Notes under the pieces: model-generated | The model's database searches: none | What the model saw: only the letters and a program-made list of their open reading frames with translations | Told to the model about the DNA's origin: nothing | Shown here: positions 1 through 8,233 of the stretch, in pieces | How positions within the stretch are numbered: the stretch's first letter is position 1 | Layout of the letters: each line of letters opens with the position of its first letter | Translations under genes and position numbers: made by a program | Origin: Chitinophaga pinensis | Lineage (GTDB): Bacteria > Bacteroidota > Bacteroidia > Chitinophagales > Chitinophagaceae | Direction: 5' to 3' | Length of the DNA stretch: 48,056 nucleotides | Assembly (NCBI GenBank): GCA_945862385.1 | Contig: CAMAXV010000019.1 | Coordinates: 1 to 48,056 of the forward strand

Positions 1-72
1 CGAACCCTCGATACCCTTTAGAGGTATACACACTTTCCAGGCGTGCTCCTTCAACCACTCGGACAAGTCTCC
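1..72 (-). tRNA. tRNA-Ser (anticodon GGA), 3' end cut off by the window edge
   Basis: Read on the minus strand from 72, the sequence gives a 7-nt acceptor strand GGAGACT, T8-G9, a D arm with TCC/GGA stem and the GAGTGGTTGAA loop typical of serine tRNAs. It continues with a 5-bp anticodon stem CACGC/GTGTG around loop CTGGAAA, then a long class II variable arm, then the start of the T arm (GGGTTCG). The anticodon GGA (plus-strand positions 36-38) reads UCC and UCU. The T-arm 3' half and acceptor 3' strand lie beyond position 1. Confidence 0.93.
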
Positions 73-104
73 TTTTGAAGGAGTGCAAAAATAATCTTAT
101 TCAG

Positions 105-866
105 TCAGAAGCGGAAGATTTTTTTGGCATTTTGCGTCGTTATTTCATCCACCTCCTCAAAATCAATGCCTTTCAGGCTGGCTACCTTCTCTGCCACATA
201 GCGGATATATGCCGTTTCATTGCGTTTACCCCGAAAAGGAACGGGTGTGAGATAGGGCGCATCGGTTTCCAATACCATGGATTCCAGCGGCAGCTGGGCT
301 ACCAGGGTGGCGAGGGCTGCATTTTTGTAAGTCACCACCCCTCCGATGCCAAGCATAAACCCGAGCTCAATGATCTTCCTGGCCTGGCGCTCATCACCAC
401 CATAACAATGAAAAATCCCACTCACCTTCCCTTTCCCATGTTCCGCTATCATCTTGATGCACTCATCCAATGAGCTGCGGGAATGTATGACTATGGGTAA
501 ATCATACTGCAGCGCCAACTCAATTTGAAGCCTGAAAACCTCTACCTGCTGCTCCCTGTATTCAACAGAATGGTAAAAATCCAGTCCTACCTCGCCTATT
601 GCTGCAAATTTTTCGCGCTGAAGCCACTGCGCTACCAACTCGAGCTCTTTTGTAAAATCTGTCTCCACATAACAGGGATGCAATCCCATCATGGGCACAC
701 AAAATCCCTCAGAAACCGCAGCTGTCTCCATCATCGCCTCGTGGCTTTCACTGTTGATGGCTGGCAAATAAACGCGTGTAACTCCAGCCTCCCTGGCGCG
801 GTTAAACATCCCCTGTCTGTCGTCCCTGAATTCCTCCAGATACAAATGACTGTGTGTATCTATCAT
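105..866 (-). CDS. tatD: TatD family metal-dependent deoxyribonuclease
   Basis: A 253-residue TIM-barrel hydrolase of the TatD/YcfH family, which act as metal-dependent 3'-5' DNases in DNA quality control or turnover. The metal ligands are all visible: HSH at 5-7, Glu92 in AIGEVGLDFY, His128 in VIHSR, His153 in FHCY and Asp202 in ETDAPYLTP. Length matches the family. The ATG at 866 precedes the barrel's first strand directly. It lies downstream of the deacetylase gene but is separated from it by a strong hairpin at 948-971, so it probably has its own promoter. Confidence 0.95.
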   Translation of the reverse strand: MIDTHSHLYLEEFRDDRQGMFNRAREAGVTRVYLPAINSESHEAMMETAAVSEGFCVPMMGLHPCYVETDFTKELELVAQWLQREKFAAIGEVGLDFYHSVEYREQQVEVFRLQIELALQYDLPIVIHSRSSLDECIKMIAEHGKGKVSGIFHCYGGDERQARKIIELGFMLGIGGVVTYKNAALATLVAQLPLESMVLETDAPYLTPVPFRGKRNETAYIRYVAEKVASLKGIDFEEVDEITTQNAKKIFRF

Positions 867-879
867 ATTTTAACCTTAA

Positions 880-893
880 AAATTTGCAAATTT
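880..893. promoter_or_regulatory. 14-bp perfect palindrome upstream of tatD
   Basis: AAATTTGCAAATTT is its own reverse complement and ends 14 bp before the tatD start codon. It sits where a promoter or operator would be expected, between the upstream terminator and the gene. The function is inferred from position only. AT-rich palindromes also occur by chance. Confidence 0.3.
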
Positions 894-941
894 CAATAAA
901 AAAACATGTACCTTTCGAACAGTTTTCATAGGGTACGGATT

Positions 942-971
942 AAAAACGGGCCAGGGTTTTCACCCAGGCCC
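942..971 (-). terminator. Rho-independent terminator after the engB-deacetylase operon
   Basis: GGGCC (948-952) pairs with GGCCC (967-971). After one A/A mismatch, GGGT (954-957) pairs with ACCC (962-965) around a TTTC loop. On the minus strand the stem is followed by a run of five T (complement of 942-946), directly after the deacetylase stop at 979. A T run on the plus strand (975-980) could also make it work in the other direction. Confidence 0.85.
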
Positions 972-978
972 TACTTTT

Positions 979-1614
979 TTATAACCGAAGGTCCGATAAT
1001 CGTATCGCTTCAAAACTATACCCCTCCCTCAAACCCTTGTCCAGCAAGCATTCCAGCGCATGAAACATACGCGGCGCAGCCTTCTCCGAATCATGAAATA
1101 AAAAAATATCCCCTGCACAAACTTGCTGCAAAACGCGTGCAGCACACGCCTCTTTTTTCATAGCTACATCATAATCTCCACTGAGTACAGTCCACATCAC
1201 GGTTGTCATTCCCATGCCTTCCACACCCTTTTGCTGTGCTGCCCGCAACCTGCCATAAGGTGGTCTGAATAAGCGCGTATCCATGCATCGCGCAGCGGCT
1301 CTTACATCCTCCAAATAATCTTCATCTGCGTTTTTTCTTCCATGCAAATGTCTATAGGTATGGTTGCCTACTGCGTGTCCCTCCGCCAATATGCGCTGGT
1401 ACACTGCGGGATACCTGGTCACCCTGTCTCCAATGCAAAAAAAAGTAGCCGTGGCTTTATTATGTGCAAGCACATCGAGCACAGCTGTCGTAATCTCTGG
1501 ATGTGGACCATCATCAAAGGTCAGGTAAAGGCTGCGGTCAGCATCGGGCATCCTCCAGATCCTGCGGGGATAGAGGCTGTCGAACCAACGGGGTATCCTT
1601 GCCTGGAGTATCAT
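979..1614 (-). CDS. Polysaccharide deacetylase (NodB homology, carbohydrate esterase 4)
   Basis: A 211-residue NodB-fold deacetylase. It carries the five family motifs: TFDDGPHPE (32-40, catalytic and metal Asp34/35), HAVGNHTYRH (80-89, metal His85/His89), RPPYG (117-121), the SGDYD region (145-149) and LFHDS (172-176) with the catalytic His. The family removes N- or O-acetyl groups from peptidoglycan, chitin oligomers or other glycans; the substrate cannot be told here. There is no obvious cleavable signal peptide, unlike many secreted members. Its ATG overlaps the engB stop by 4 bp (ATGA), so the two are translationally coupled. Confidence 0.92.
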   Translation of the reverse strand: MILQARIPRWFDSLYPRRIWRMPDADRSLYLTFDDGPHPEITTAVLDVLAHNKATATFFCIGDRVTRYPAVYQRILAEGHAVGNHTYRHLHGRKNADEDYLEDVRAAARCMDTRLFRPPYGRLRAAQQKGVEGMGMTTVMWTVLSGDYDVAMKKEACAARVLQQVCAGDIFLFHDSEKAAPRMFHALECLLDKGLREGYSFEAIRLSDLRL

Positions 1615-2258
1615 TGTGGGGCCTTGATATTGTCTTTGCTTACCTGATTGAGCTCATCTATAAATCGGATGAGTGCGGCTTTACCGGTAAACTTCTCGGC
1701 ACTGGTTACAAATACCGGCGGAAGGGCCTCCCACCGTAACTGCATGGCATCGGTGAATGCCTTTACATGGGAACTGACAAGCTTTTGGGTTTCCTTGTCG
1801 GCTTTGGTGAATACAACCGCAAAAGGAACCTGCCACTCTCCGAGCTTATTCACAAAATCCAAATCAAGCTGCTGGGGCTTGTGGCGGGCATCTACGAGTA
1901 CAAAAATATTGACCAGGTTTTCCCGGGTACGGAGGTATCCTTCAATCATTTTCTCCCACTGCTTGCGTTTGGATGCTGATACCTTGGCAAAACCATATCC
2001 GGGCAAATCAACAAGAAACCAGTTGAGTAAGGGCGACTTCTCACCAGACCTGCTTTCGATGTTAAAATGATTGATAAGCTGTGTCTTACCTGGTGTAGAT
2101 GATGTCTTGGCGAGATTCCTTACACCCGTAAGCATGTTGATGAGGGATGATTTCCCTACATTGCTTCGCCCAATGAATGCATATTCCGGACGGTCGGGTT
2201 TGGGACAGGATGCGGCATCGGGACTGCTGATGATGTATGAAGCTTTGTGTATGACCAT
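1611..2258 (-). CDS. engB: Ribosome biogenesis GTP-binding protein EngB (YihA/YsxC)
   Basis: A 215-residue TRAFAC-class GTPase that acts late in assembly of the large ribosomal subunit. All G motifs are present: GRSNVGKS (30-37), switch I TPGKT (55-59), DLPGYG (84-89), TKAD (151-154) and TSAEK (185-189). Length and the ATG at 2258 are typical. It is the first gene of a two-gene minus-strand unit with the deacetylase, and is divergent from the menaquinone methyltransferase gene across about 60 bp. Confidence 0.97.
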   Translation of the reverse strand: MVIHKASYIISSPDAASCPKPDRPEYAFIGRSNVGKSSLINMLTGVRNLAKTSSTPGKTQLINHFNIESRSGEKSPLLNWFLVDLPGYGFAKVSASKRKQWEKMIEGYLRTRENLVNIFVLVDARHKPQQLDLDFVNKLGEWQVPFAVVFTKADKETQKLVSSHVKAFTDAMQLRWEALPPVFVTSAEKFTGKAALIRFIDELNQVSKDNIKAPQ

Positions 2259-2304
2259 GAATGATATTTACAAATCCTTTAAGAACCCTCCCCTCGTTTT
2301 TGAT

Positions 2305-2312
2305 TACTTTTG
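2305..2312 (+). promoter_or_regulatory. Bacteroidota-type -7 box before ubiE/menG
   Basis: TACTTTTG is an exact match to the Bacteroidota -7 consensus TAnnTTTG. It ends 5 bp before the chosen ATG (2318), so the transcript would be nearly leaderless. A clear -33 TTTG is not visible at ideal spacing. Confidence 0.5.
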
Positions 2313-2317
2313 CTGTG

Positions 2318-3061
2318 ATGGGAAAATTCGCACATGATACAATCGTGCCGGACCTGGCATCAAATTTACCGAAAAAAGAACAGGTCGCGAGCATGTTCAA
2401 CGATATCGCTCCGCAATACGACTTCTTGAACCGTTTTCTGTCGGCCGGCATTGACGTCAGCTGGAGGAAAAAAGCACTGCGGATGCTGAAAAAAGACAAT
2501 CCGAAAATGATGCTGGATGTGGCCACAGGCACTGCTGATGTGGCGCTGATGGCAACCAAAGTGCTGCAACCCGAAAAAATCATTGGCATCGATATATCAG
2601 AGGGCATGCTCGACTTCGGCAGAAAAAAAATTGCCGCTGCTGGTTTAACAAACACCATCGAATTGCAGACAGGCGACAGCGAAGCGATTCAATTCCATGA
2701 TCAATCCTTTGATGCTGTCACAGTATCCTTTGGTGTGCGTAATTTTCAAAACCTGGAAAATGGCCTCAAAGAAATCAACAGGGTCCTGAAACCGGGTGGC
2801 AGACTGGTGGTGCTGGAATTCTCTCGTCCTTCCCTTCCTGGCATCCAGCAAATCTATAACCTGTACATGAATTTCATAACTCCGGGTATAGGCAGGATAT
2901 TTTCCAAAAGCCGCAATGCCTACCAGTACCTGAACGATTCAGTGCAAAAGTTTCCGGAAGGAAAAGACTTCCTCCGGGTGCTTGATACCACTGGTTTCCA
3001 CAATACCTCATGCAAAAGACTAAGCTTCGGAATATGCAGCATATATACAGGTACAAAATAA
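2318..3061 (+). CDS. ubiE: Demethylmenaquinone methyltransferase (UbiE/MenG family)
   Basis: A 247-residue SAM-dependent C-methyltransferase for the last step of menaquinone synthesis, the respiratory quinone expected in Bacteroidota. It shows the family N-terminus (VASMFNDIAPQYDFLNRFLS, 23-42), the SAM loop DVATGTAD (67-74), GIDIS (90-94) and the UbiE signature RVLKPGGRLVVLEFS (155-169). The start is set at ATG 2318; an upstream in-frame ATG at 2261 adds 19 hydrophobic residues that the family lacks and would read through the promoter box. Its 3' end overlaps the next gene. Confidence 0.95.
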   Translation: MGKFAHDTIVPDLASNLPKKEQVASMFNDIAPQYDFLNRFLSAGIDVSWRKKALRMLKKDNPKMMLDVATGTADVALMATKVLQPEKIIGIDISEGMLDFGRKKIAAAGLTNTIELQTGDSEAIQFHDQSFDAVTVSFGVRNFQNLENGLKEINRVLKPGGRLVVLEFSRPSLPGIQQIYNLYMNFITPGIGRIFSKSRNAYQYLNDSVQKFPEGKDFLRVLDTTGFHNTSCKRLSFGICSIYTGTK

Positions 3062-3771
3062 CGCTTATGCTGCTCCTGCTGGTTTTCAGCATGCAGACCC
3101 GTGCACAGCAGGTTGACCTCAATCTGCCTGATCACGACCAGAAAAACTATTACTTCGGTATCATCCTGGGATATAACCGTTCCAACTACAACATCACCCA
3201 CCACCCTACCTTCCTCACACAAGACACCATTTACCGGGTGGAATCCAAAAACAGCGGCAGGATTCACCTGGGCATCATGGCCAACTGGCAGGCGTCCAAA
3301 CACTTTGATGTCCGATTCTATCCGCTTAACCTGATTTTCAGCGAAAAGAAATTCGGATACACAGAAAAACTACCCAATCAGGCTACCGCTTCCATCATCG
3401 ATCAAAACGTGGAATCCATCGTGATGAGTTTCCCGCTTCAGGTAAGGCTGAAAAGCGACCGCATCAACAACTTCAGGGTATATACACTGGCCGGCATGAA
3501 ATATGATTTTGACCTGGCAAGTAATTCAGGAGCAAGGAATGCAGACAATATCGTCAAAGTGAAAAAATCCGATTATGGCGTGGAAGGTGGTATAGGATTC
3601 CAGTTCTTCTTCCCCTACTTTATCCTCTCTCCGGAAATCAAATTCAGCTACGGGTTATCAAACGTGCACAGCAGAGACGAAAGCCTGCGCTACTCCAGTG
3701 TCATCGACAAGATGAACAGCAGAATGATTCTTTTCTCACTGCATTTTGAAGGGGGTGGACTGGGCCGGTAA
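3034..3771 (+). CDS. PorT/SprT-like outer-membrane beta-barrel protein
   Basis: A 245-residue protein with a signal peptide (hydrophobic LMLLLLVFSMQTRA, cleavage before QQ) and alternating strands ending in a terminal barrel strand MILFSLHFEGG. Family resemblance and position next to ubiE match the PorT/SprT protein that is needed for T9SS function in other Bacteroidota; this is recognition, not alignment. The start is uncertain: ATG 3034 (28-bp overlap with ubiE), 3010 (52-bp overlap) or 3067 (signal peptide lacking its basic end). I prefer 3034. Co-transcription with ubiE is implied by the overlap. Confidence 0.75.
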   Translation: MQHIYRYKITLMLLLLVFSMQTRAQQVDLNLPDHDQKNYYFGIILGYNRSNYNITHHPTFLTQDTIYRVESKNSGRIHLGIMANWQASKHFDVRFYPLNLIFSEKKFGYTEKLPNQATASIIDQNVESIVMSFPLQVRLKSDRINNFRVYTLAGMKYDFDLASNSGARNADNIVKVKKSDYGVEGGIGFQFFFPYFILSPEIKFSYGLSNVHSRDESLRYSSVIDKMNSRMILFSLHFEGGGLGR

Positions 3772-3772
3772 A

Positions 3773-5446
3773 TCAATAGTCGTGTTCCTGCCTGTGGATA
3801 TTCCAGCGTAAACCGGCAGAAACCTGCACATTCCGCGGCATACCTTCCATTTTCCTGTAGGTGACAGTCCCTTCCAGAAACAGATTCTCCTTCCATTCAT
3901 AAGCTGCCCAAAGGCTGGTATGCAGATTTTTTCGGGAATCTGGCACTCCATAATACACCCGCTCCTCGATAGATCGGGTATCACTGGCCTTGAAGATATT
4001 GTTACCGTAATTTTTACCGATGGGATCAGCACCCGCTAGCCAGAAAACACCTTTGGCCTGCAAATACCAGCGGGCCGCTGGCTGACAGGTAAGAATTGCT
4101 ATGCCTTCCCTGATATTTGATCCGGAAGGATGTGCGATAGGCTGATTGTAATGCGTGTAATTGGCGAATGTATCGGTATGGGAATAAGTAAATGGCCTGA
4201 TCCAGGTAGTCTCCAGCTGGAGATCCATGTTCTTAATACCTAAAACATCTATGTATTTCAGTCCGCCCTGCAGGGCCCATTTATTACCCCACCAGTTGTC
4301 TTTCTGCCTGATATACGTGGTAAAAAACTCATCCAGCATAACCTGTCCGTATAACTGCACCCGTTTCCCCAGATTGGCTTTGGCATCGAAGCCGATGAAG
4401 GCATTATCCGGACTACCCACCTGTAATTCAGACACACGCAGGAACATGACAGGATTCAGGTAATGAAATTCAAAGCGGTTGGGTCTGCCGAACACAATAC
4501 CCTCAAAAAAGCCCAGTGTGAGCCACTTGGGAACGTTGATACTCAGGTAGTGAACAGAAGCATATTTCTTGGAATGCAGGGTATCGAAGCCCAGCGTCCT
4601 GCGGGTGTACTGCGGTTGCAGCTCCATGATCCGACTCATGTAATTGAGTTTCCAGATACGCAGGTTAGCATTGAGATAAAGGTGACTGTTACCATGATCA
4701 CTCCAGAACAGGCTTCTGTAACCATTGCCGATGAACATTTTATCATAGCCGAACTGGAAGTCAAGAGACTTGGCTGCGTTGAAAAAAACAGATCCACGTG
4801 CATCAAAATAATCGTACCCGGTTTCTTTAAAAGGTTTGTACAAACCAGCACCGGGCACTGCCCTGAACTGCTCAATCCGGTTACGAAGGTAAAGAGGCGG
4901 TTTTACTTGATTTTCTGTAACGAAAATCTGCATGCCGAGTTTACCTGAAACCTGTGACCTTACCACCACACCGCGGGTATTGGTATAGAGCATCTCATCG
5001 GTTGCTTCGTCGCGCATGACCTGGAGTTGCAAAACAGGATTGACGGAAAGAAAAAAATCAGGTTCGTCTATCCCCACAAAATTGGCTGGGTCCTGGTAAA
5101 AGGATGCAAAAAGAGCCTTTTTACTCACCGGTAAAACAGAATCCCTTCCCTTCCATTCCCTGTTGTTCAGCCTGGCACGCTGTATATTATATCGGTCAAC
5201 AGCCGAAAACATGATTCCAGACGCACTATCGGTAGCGCGCTCAAGGGCACCTGCCCACCACTTTCTGTTGTAAGGTTTCAATGCAGAAAAATTGAGTGCC
5301 GTATCCCTTTGCATCTTGATTTCAAGCCTGTTGAGCAGGAAATAATCCTTGGCTCCCTGCTGAAACAAGGAGGATTGAGCTAAAACTGGTAAAGGCAGTG
5401 CAAAAATCGAAATGACTGCCAATCTTTTAATAATTTGCGTGTTCAT
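3773..5446 (-). CDS. Outer-membrane barrel protein of the Wzi/RemB-like family
   Basis: A 557-residue exported protein with signal peptide ending PLPVLAQ and many amphipathic aromatic strands. The block around GYDKMFIGNGYRSLFWSD followed by LYLNANLRIWKLNYMSRI is typical of the Bacteroidota capsule-assembly Wzi-like family, to which the gliding protein RemB is also related. A role in surface polysaccharide binding or display is inferred from the family. ATG 5446 is chosen because it starts the signal peptide (MNTQIIKRL); an in-frame ATG at 5452 and the ORF extension to 5467 would intrude on the divergent dihydroorotase start. The stop lies 1 bp from the convergent PorT-like stop. Confidence 0.72.
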   Translation of the reverse strand: MNTQIIKRLAVISIFALPLPVLAQSSLFQQGAKDYFLLNRLEIKMQRDTALNFSALKPYNRKWWAGALERATDSASGIMFSAVDRYNIQRARLNNREWKGRDSVLPVSKKALFASFYQDPANFVGIDEPDFFLSVNPVLQLQVMRDEATDEMLYTNTRGVVVRSQVSGKLGMQIFVTENQVKPPLYLRNRIEQFRAVPGAGLYKPFKETGYDYFDARGSVFFNAAKSLDFQFGYDKMFIGNGYRSLFWSDHGNSHLYLNANLRIWKLNYMSRIMELQPQYTRRTLGFDTLHSKKYASVHYLSINVPKWLTLGFFEGIVFGRPNRFEFHYLNPVMFLRVSELQVGSPDNAFIGFDAKANLGKRVQLYGQVMLDEFFTTYIRQKDNWWGNKWALQGGLKYIDVLGIKNMDLQLETTWIRPFTYSHTDTFANYTHYNQPIAHPSGSNIREGIAILTCQPAARWYLQAKGVFWLAGADPIGKNYGNNIFKASDTRSIEERVYYGVPDSRKNLHTSLWAAYEWKENLFLEGTVTYRKMEGMPRNVQVSAGLRWNIHRQEHDY

Positions 5447-5460
5447 CAACATAGGTAAAA

Positions 5461-6804
5461 ATGTCAAAAATTCTGATTAAGAACACCCGTATGGTGACCG
5501 ACGGAAAAATCATTACCGGTGATATACTGATAGGCGACAATCGGATTTTAAAGATAAACCACAGAATTGACAATTCATACCATGCCAGGGAGATTGATGG
5601 AGAGAATAAATTCCTCTTGCCGGGTGTCATTGACGATCAGGTGCATTTCAGGGAACCCGGGCTCACCCACAAAGCCAATATCCATACAGAGTCTGTGGCA
5701 GCTGTGGCTGGGGGTACAACCAGTTTCATGGAGATGCCCAATACCAGGCCGGCAGCCCTGACCCAGGAGCTGCTGGAAGAAAAATATGCCATTGCAGCAC
5801 AGTCCTCTCCTGCCAACTATTCTTTTTTCATGGGCACTTCCAACGACAATGAAGAAGAGGTTTTAAAAACCAATGAGAAAAAAGACAGGGTTTGCGGCAT
5901 CAAAATTTTCATGGGGTCTTCCACGGGAAATATGCTGGTAGACAATCACCTGACACTCGACCGAATATTCAGGGAAAGCGAGGTGCTCATCGCCACGCAC
6001 TGTGAAGATGAACGCATCATCAAACGCAACCTGGAAAAATTTGCCGCTGAAGGGAGGATACCGCAAGCAGCAGACCACCCTATCATCCGTGACGAAGAGG
6101 TATGCTTTGAATCCTCACTGATGGCCGTTCAGCTGGCCAAGCGAAACAATACCCGTTTGCATATCCTGCATATCTCCACAGCCAAAGAATTACAGCTGTT
6201 CAGCAACCTCCTGCCCCTCGCTGAAAAAAGAATCACCTCTGAAGTATGCGTTCACCACCTGCATTTCACGGCAGATGATTACGCAACCCTTGGCAACAAA
6301 ATCAAATGCAACCCGGCTATCAAAGCACCAGAAAACAAAGCTGCTCTCTGGGAAGCCCTGCTCGACGACCGGCTGGATATCATCGCTACAGACCATGCTC
6401 CGCATACCGTGGATGAAAAGTCAGGTGATTACACGCATGCCCATGCAGGTCTGCCTCTGGTGCAGCACAGCCTGCAACTCATGTTGCACTATGTACAACA
6501 AGGTAGAATCAGCATTGAAGATGTGGTGCGCAAAATGGCACATGCACCAGCCACCTGCTTCCAGATCAAAGAACGGGGATTCATCCGAGAGGGTTATTAT
6601 GCAGACCTGGTGCTGGTTGACCTCAACACACCCTATACCGTCAGCAAAGAAAACATCCTGTATAAATGCGGATGGAGTCCGCTCGAAGGCTTTACCTTCC
6701 CTGCAAGCATAGACATGACTTTTGTAAACGGACATCCTGTGTATGAAAACGGACGGGTAGATGCATCTCACCGGGGAATGCGGTTGCTGTTCAACCGAAA
6801 TTGA
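5461..6804 (+). CDS. pyrC: Dihydroorotase
   Basis: A 447-residue amidohydrolase that cyclises N-carbamoyl-aspartate to dihydroorotate in pyrimidine synthesis. Visible active-site elements: DDQVHFREPG (58-67), GIKIFMGSSTGNML with the bridging Lys, ATHCEDE, ILHIST and the catalytic Asp in ATDHAPH. The first metal motif reads Q-V-H instead of the common H-V-H, which I believe is usual in Bacteroidota relatives. The ATG lies only 14 bp from the divergent Wzi-like start. It is followed after 4 bp by the MutS-like gene. Confidence 0.95.
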   Translation: MSKILIKNTRMVTDGKIITGDILIGDNRILKINHRIDNSYHAREIDGENKFLLPGVIDDQVHFREPGLTHKANIHTESVAAVAGGTTSFMEMPNTRPAALTQELLEEKYAIAAQSSPANYSFFMGTSNDNEEEVLKTNEKKDRVCGIKIFMGSSTGNMLVDNHLTLDRIFRESEVLIATHCEDERIIKRNLEKFAAEGRIPQAADHPIIRDEEVCFESSLMAVQLAKRNNTRLHILHISTAKELQLFSNLLPLAEKRITSEVCVHHLHFTADDYATLGNKIKCNPAIKAPENKAALWEALLDDRLDIIATDHAPHTVDEKSGDYTHAHAGLPLVQHSLQLMLHYVQQGRISIEDVVRKMAHAPATCFQIKERGFIREGYYADLVLVDLNTPYTVSKENILYKCGWSPLEGFTFPASIDMTFVNGHPVYENGRVDASHRGMRLLFNRN

Positions 6805-6808
6805 ATGC

Positions 6809-8134
6809 ATGCTGATTGACAAAACAACATTACAGGACCTGGCCGTTTTTCATCCCGATGAAGAGCAGTCGCTTTTTGTTCGGATAGACCATACAACCAC
6901 TGCTGCAGGCAGACAGGTGCTTCAGAAAATATTTTCAAGTCCGCTGCAGGATATTCATGCAATCAAAGAAGTACAGGAGATCCTGAAACTGATTGAAGAA
7001 GAGCTCAATAACTGGCCGGGAGACATCACCAATGGTACGATGCTGGTGGTGGAAAAATTCCTTGATGACAACCCGCAAAGCATCCCTGAAAATCCAAATC
7101 CTGTCAACAGCTTCCTGTACCGGATTCTCAATGCCGGAGACTATGCAATGACCCTATTTTCCATGCGGCAGCTGTTTGCCCTGATAAGGGGATTTGAAAA
7201 AATCCACAAACTTTTCCGAAAACACAAGCTCCCGTCAAGGCTGGAACTACTTGTCAGTGAAAGTGAAAGACTCATCAGCAACCGACTGATCGCGGGTTTA
7301 ACAGCATTTGAAAATTTTCAGGAAATGGCTATTCCTGAAATCCTGCACTATGCCAGCATTTTCCATAACGAACTTCCGGTCACACTCCGGCGTTTGCTGG
7401 AGATACATGCCAGTCTGGATGCCTGGAAGTCCATGGCCATCGCCAATAAAACATTGAACCTGCATTTTCCAGCATTTGAAGCCAGCGATCATCCTTTGCT
7501 GGAAATCAGGAACCTCAAACATATCATGCTGAAAGCGGCTGTTGGATATGATTTGTTAATGGATAAAGACCAGCATTTCATCTTCCTTACCGGTGCAAAC
7601 ATGGCAGGTAAAAGTACGCTGATCAAAGCCGTTGGCTTGTCTGTTTACCTGGCACACCTGGGCATGGGCGTACCAGCCGGTTTCATGCGGTTATCGTTGT
7701 TTGAAGGACTCCTCAGCAATATCAACGTGATGGATAACATCATCAAGGGAGAAAGCTATTTTTACAATGAAGTGCGCCGCATTCGCGAAACGCTGCTCAA
7801 AATCACTGACGGAAGAAAATGGCTGGTACTGATTGATGAACTCTTCAAAGGCACCAACATGCAGGATGCAATGAAATGTACCGTATCGGTGGTAGAAGGG
7901 CTGTCTAAAGCAGAAAACGCACTCTTCATACTTTCATCACATCTCTATGAAATCGGAGACGACCTCAAACGCCTGCCCACACTGCGTTTCAAGTACTTTG
8001 AGACCATCCTGAAAAACAACGACCTGCACTTCAGCTACCAGCTTAAAGATGGCATCAGCAAAGACCGGATGGGTTATCTGATCCTGCAAAAGGAAGGAGT
8101 GACCACCCTGCTGGAAAATATTGGAAAAAAATAA
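6809..8134 (+). CDS. MutS-family ATPase lacking mismatch-recognition domains
   Basis: A 441-residue protein holding only the MutS core/clamp region and the C-terminal ABC-type ATPase: Walker A TGANMAGKST (261-270), the signature region KGESYFYNE and Walker B WLVLIDE (to 344). It is about half the length of MutS and has no N-terminal mismatch-binding domain or Smr nuclease tail, so canonical mismatch repair is unlikely; the role is unknown. ATG 6809 is chosen because it follows the pyrC stop (6802-6804) by 4 bp; the ORF extension to 6761 would overlap pyrC. An operon with pyrC is likely. Confidence 0.85.
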   Translation: MLIDKTTLQDLAVFHPDEEQSLFVRIDHTTTAAGRQVLQKIFSSPLQDIHAIKEVQEILKLIEEELNNWPGDITNGTMLVVEKFLDDNPQSIPENPNPVNSFLYRILNAGDYAMTLFSMRQLFALIRGFEKIHKLFRKHKLPSRLELLVSESERLISNRLIAGLTAFENFQEMAIPEILHYASIFHNELPVTLRRLLEIHASLDAWKSMAIANKTLNLHFPAFEASDHPLLEIRNLKHIMLKAAVGYDLLMDKDQHFIFLTGANMAGKSTLIKAVGLSVYLAHLGMGVPAGFMRLSLFEGLLSNINVMDNIIKGESYFYNEVRRIRETLLKITDGRKWLVLIDELFKGTNMQDAMKCTVSVVEGLSKAENALFILSSHLYEIGDDLKRLPTLRFKYFETILKNNDLHFSYQLKDGISKDRMGYLILQKEGVTTLLENIGKK

Positions 8135-8233
8135 GCCATCAGCGGTAATTCACCGCAAAATTGCGTGAAAAAAACGTGGGGATTGTGTCCTCAACACCAG
8201 CAACAGACTTTGATGCCTGTTTACCTTCATGCC

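Noticed and set aside
2261-2317. Extended N-terminus of UbiE from ATG 2261
   Set aside because: The added residues are unlike the family and would be encoded by the promoter region, including the TACTTTTG box. ATG 2318 gives the normal protein.
2086-2658. Minus-strand ORF of 190 codons across the engB/ubiE junction
   Set aside because: It overlaps the starts of two clear genes and shows no family features.
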